Assembly: GCA_002633005.1 (NCBI GenBank)
Contig: NMRA01000210.1
Span: 22,257-86,256 of the forward strand
Reading direction: 5' to 3'
DNA: 64,000 nt
Source of the DNA: Phoronis australis
Lineage: Eukaryota > Phoronida > Phoronidae
Position 1 is the first letter of the stretch. Each line of letters begins with the position of its first letter. This document shows, one piece after another, positions 61,301-64,000 of the stretch. A program made the position numbers and the translations under genes. The notes under the pieces were generated by a model, which saw only the letters and a list, made by a program, of their open reading frames with translations, had not been told where the DNA came from and searched no databases.

Positions 61301-63078
61301 AACCTCCCGACAAAAATCATATTATGTGTTTTTGACCTTAAAAGAGCAGCGTTTCGAGAAGCACCATGCAACTACAGAAATTGGGGCCTGCAGTTTCAGC
61401 CCCGTGTACGGCTTGCTTAAAGCAAAAATACTATGTACGATGTTTTTCGCATGTCTTCATTGTGTTTCAGTCACAGAGTGGAGTTTATCTATTGTCAAAG
61501 TGGGGACTTCGCCGATGATGCAGAAATGCGCGAAAGGTAAGTTTCTTTTCTGTGAAGCGTCGGACCTACGTTTGTCATTTGATCATGGCCTATAGTACAT
61601 GGATCGCCAACACCGTATATTTTCAATGGACGAAATCTGCGATCTTATGTATAAGCTGTGGCGTCACTATTCACTAGTGACACCTGACAAACATAGCACG
61701 TTTTACTTCCGGCAAGTACGTCGTCTGCTAATTATGGTCAGATGTTGTGTGGGTGCGTGCTCGGCCACAAAGCCGAAATGTAGAGGATTGAGCTTTTGTA
61801 AATTTTCTCAGTACGTGAGCCCTGAATTCCAAACTGTCCGGATTAAATATATGCTAAAGTGTGCAAGCAGATGACAAAACCAGTCAGCACTGAAGTTCGA
61901 ATTTTGCAATTACATGACCCACGACTAGTTGCATTGCCAGAAGTACTCACGATACCAAGTGTTCTACTACTGAAAGACTTCGAACAGTGTTTCAATGGCG
62001 AATTTTTTTGTTGTACTGGAGAGTAAAATAGATGCAAGAACTTCCAGTTACAATACACTGACCGGAAGCTGAGGTTGCTATATCTTTAGAGGGCTGCGCC
62101 TTTTCTAGGATATTACGCAAGAAGATGTCGGATTTGCGAATCTGTTGTCTATAATGTATGATTCGATTTAACGAGAACACATTGTGTACACGTATTTTTA
62201 AAGTTGGTTTATATCCTTCCCTGCCTTCGCGTATTATGCTATCTGAAAATGGCCATGGGTTGTCTACATGTACTTCACTGCTATAAACAACTTACGCGCA
62301 CCCAGCTTAAATTGTAGGGGAGCTCGAAAGTTTCAGTATGTGGACGTTATACTGAAAAAATCGGGGACTATAAAACGGTGTACTACGTTAAACCCTACGA
62401 ATTGTGCATTCGCTTCCAGTGAACTTTTGCCTTTATTTCTTGGACTTTTTGTTTCTCAGAGGCGGACCTTTATGCCCACTTCCCCAAATGGGGGGGATGA
62501 GCCCCCCGAGCTCCCCCCTGGGTGCGTGCATGAACAATGTGAAATATAAAATTTGCAGGTGGCCCGATATCTTTTTCCTTTTGCATGAGATGTGCTCAGG
62601 CCAGACAGTCGAGTTTGTATTGGTCTCGCGAATGTTCCTTTCACCACGTTAGAGTCTGTTTGAGCGATTTCTGTATAATGTGCGAAACGGGTCTGCAGTG
62701 GACTCACACTACAGTGCTACATTTGTATAAACAAGTGAAGGCGGTCTGATATCTTTTTCCTATTACACGAGACGTCCTCAGGCCACACAGCCGAGACCCT
62801 TGAACAAAAACAAAAACAAAAAAAAAACAAAAAAAAAACTAAGTGAAACAATTTGCGACTTCGATTGTAGTTTTTTTAAGACAATTACAAATTAATATAT
62901 TTTCAATATGCACATAGCTGGCGTGATTTTTGTCAATTTCCTTTCTTAAACGATTTTTAGAAAGATGAAATCACTCGCAACTTTAGACGTAGCCGGCGCT
63001 GACGTGTCTGACGACGATTTCCAAAGAGCTTTGGACAGTGTCTCACCCGATGACCCTTACGTGTTACTAACGACAAGC
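55373..63078 (+). CDS. Acyl-CoA synthetase, ACSF2-type, copy 2; first seven recognised exons or fewer, cut by window end
   Basis: Exons: 55373-55556, 55980-56114, 58376-58426, 60595-60689, 61471-61536, 62961-63078, each the same length as in copy 1 with the same phases (six exons; the seventh, carrying GSTGLPK, lies past the window). No stops or frameshifts. Against copy 1, I count 17 differences in 649 bases: 8 amino-acid changes (for example NSDW to SSDW, APFVG to TPFVG, KKQ to KEQ), 8 silent, and one in the split first codon. This pattern suggests the copy is still constrained. The last exon ends in VLLTTS, the start of the AMP-binding motif. As in copy 1, the exon with the initiator is not identified. 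Alternatively this is the other allele placed in tandem by the assembly. Confidence 0.85.
56464..57010 (-). mobile_element. Penelope-like element, reverse transcriptase fragment
   Basis: Minus strand: LPEIPQDILKEML, KLFLQKDGVCMGSPLGPTFA (the conserved GxxMGSPLGPxxA of Penelope-like RT), then YVDDIFVYCN (catalytic YVDD) preceded by an in-frame TGA, and after further stops IPFLDVLI and TSVYYKPTDK. Frames are broken, so it is inactive. Copy 1 has unrelated sequence at the matching place (about 24700-25430). Confidence 0.8.
57712..57780. repeat. Short inverted repeat (hairpin), copy 2
   Basis: ATTTCATCTTAGACTGTTC and GGACATTCCGAGATGAAAT; counterpart of 26098-26172 with more stem mismatches. Confidence 0.6.
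58011..58178. mobile_element. MITE of Tc1/mariner type, copy-2 specific
   Basis: Begins ATTGACCTATCGCCAGG after TA (58009-58010) and ends ...TTCGGCAAT before TA (58179-58180). It is related in reverse to 7360-7536 (shared AAGCCGCCATTTTACC). Copy 1 near 26408 reads GACCTAATCATGACTCATC with no insert. Confidence 0.7.
58500..58772. mobile_element. Fold-back MITE with nested CATGGGCGGCGCA element, copy 2
   Basis: Counterpart of 27409-27683. The inner element starts CATGGGCGGCGCACC near 58539 and ends GCGCCGCCCATG near 58688. The same insertion point is seen in both copies. Confidence 0.75.
61737..61874 (+). pseudogene. THAP-like N-terminal fragment or first exon, copy 2
   Basis: MVRCCVGACSATKPKCRG, then LSFCKFSQYVS. 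One base more than copy 1 keeps the frame open to a stop at 61872. A donor GTACGTGAG follows TTTTCTCA, and ACTTCCGGCAAG lies upstream, as in copy 1. Confidence 0.4.
62291..62529. mobile_element. hAT-like MITE, copy-2 specific, with empty site in copy 1
   Basis: Flanked by near-identical 8-bp repeats (ATAAACAA 62283-62290, ATGAACAA 62530-62537). Ends are CTTACGCGCACCCAG and CTGGGTGCGTGC. Copy 1 reads CTATAAACAATGTTAAA near 31270 without it. Related to 38122-38333. Confidence 0.75.
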
Positions 63079-63230
63079 GTAAGTAGTTTGACATGGGGAG
63101 TTGCAGTCTCGTGTTATCTCCAGATTGCATGAGACGTTTGGGGTCTTTTCGTCTTTGATTTGGCATTTTTTTGCACTGAAATGTAGTTATGGGAAATTTT
63201 ACGATTTTCCCTGAAATTCAGCATTAATTA

Positions 63231-64000
63231 CAGGGGCGGATCTACGTTTTCAGTAAGGGGGGGGTTTAGGATTCCCGCAAAGGTCGAATCCGAGGCACGT
63301 GGCGCCGAGAGGGGGGAGGTCGGGAGTGGGGTTTCCCCCCTCCGTGTAAGACCATTTTTTTGTTTTTGTAGCCAAGTAGTGAAATTTCCATGCATCCTGG
63401 TAAGTTTCTGGCACTAATAACATGTCTCTTGAGTTTTTCTTAAGATAATTTAAAACCCTTCTCGATTTCGTTGCATGAACGTGGCTCACAAGTTTCGTGA
63501 AATCATATTTGTGCACATCTGGGTATGAATTACGCCACCAGCAAAAATTTTTGTTGGAACATCTGCTTATACACACCTTTTTAGCATACGAAAAGTCGTA
63601 TATGAAAAAGTGTGGTGTGTGTGGGGGTTAGACAACTACCAAATATTCAAGAGCATAAGGAGCACCCGACGGGGAGTAAAACATTGAATAACAAATGATC
63701 GCGTAACAGCAGCCTCAAGTTGTTTAAGAACGAAGACCTGTACTGTTAGTCTGGAAATAAACATGTGTTCTGTCTAATTATGAGAAAAACTGGCAAACGA
63801 TGGTGCTCTCAGCTCATAGTATATTATTAAAAGCGACAATAAACAATTAGGTATCACTTCATTAAGCTGAATCACGTTGACCACAATTGAAAAACGTCAA
63901 ATGTATCTGGAAACGAATCAGCTGAAAACAGTTTCAAGAAACCAAAACATTCTGTACATCGTGGTGAAAATATAAACAGGACCAGTTCGCAGAGGGACCA
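63231..64000. repeat. CAGKGGCSGATCTACG repeat, second copy (runs off window)
   Basis: CAGGGGCGGATCTACG, G-run, TTTAGGATTCCCGC; matches 49777-50307. After GACCTGTACT (about 63748) it has an extra segment of about 230 bp absent from the other copy, then CAGTTCGCAGAGGGACCA resumes at the very end. Confidence 0.7.

Larger units (their letters stand above)
49120..63230 (+). repeat. Segmental duplication, copy 2 (compared part)
   Basis: Direct counterpart of 16845-31930, interrupted by its own insertions (49255-51668, part of 56230-57040, 58011-58178, 62291-62529). The homology probably continues past 63230, where another repeat begins, and past the window. Confidence 0.93.

Noticed and set aside
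1-64000. CRISPR arrays, prokaryotic operons, rRNA genes or a phage-like system
   Set aside because: No such repeats, Shine-Dalgarno-led gene strings or rRNA-like sequence were seen; intron-containing genes and LINEs show this is animal nuclear DNA.

Overview
This is a 64 kb piece of a metazoan nuclear genome. Coding sequence is sparse and split into short exons with GT-AG introns, and it sits in a background crowded with non-LTR retroelements, a Penelope-like element, small inverted-repeat DNA transposons and simple repeats. This, with a TMTC4 gene and an acyl-CoA synthetase gene pair, suggests a marine invertebrate (a hemichordate or cephalochordate type would fit). The species cannot be fixed from the sequence, and I saw no prokaryotic features.

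Layout: (1) 576-7194, plus strand: the last seven exons of a TMTC4 orthologue, covering its last membrane segment and the TPR repeats up to the stop. (2) 7195-16845: intergenic DNA with a TA-flanked MITE, an array of degenerate repeats with CTCF-like cores, a second MITE and a 3' fragment of a CR1/L2-type LINE. (3) About 16845-45330: an upstream region, then 17 exons (23748-45328, plus strand) of an acyl-CoA synthetase of the ACSF2 type. All splice phases agree and give 579 residues. The first coding exon was not found. (4) 45330-49120: spacer with a MITE just past the stop and a CpG-rich, promoter-like patch near 48.1 kb. (5) About 49120 to the window end: a second, diverged copy of the upstream region and of the first seven exons of the same gene (55373-63078), in direct orientation. 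The window ends before this copy does.

The main event is a head-to-tail duplication, or two uncollapsed haplotypes placed in tandem, with an offset of about 31-32 kb. The two copies act as a natural before/after comparison. Several mobile elements occur in only one copy, so the other shows the empty site: a LINE in copy 1, and a different LINE, a Penelope-like fragment and two MITEs in copy 2. Others are shared and predate the duplication, including one MITE nested in another. Exons of the two copies differ at 17 of 649 bases by my count, with no stop or frameshift, while the introns differ much more and carry many indels. Both copies also contain two degenerate THAP-domain-like fragments. 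I did not find a wholly new molecular system. The most informative signals are the duplication with its insertion history, the THAP remnants, and the degenerate array with CTCF-like cores.
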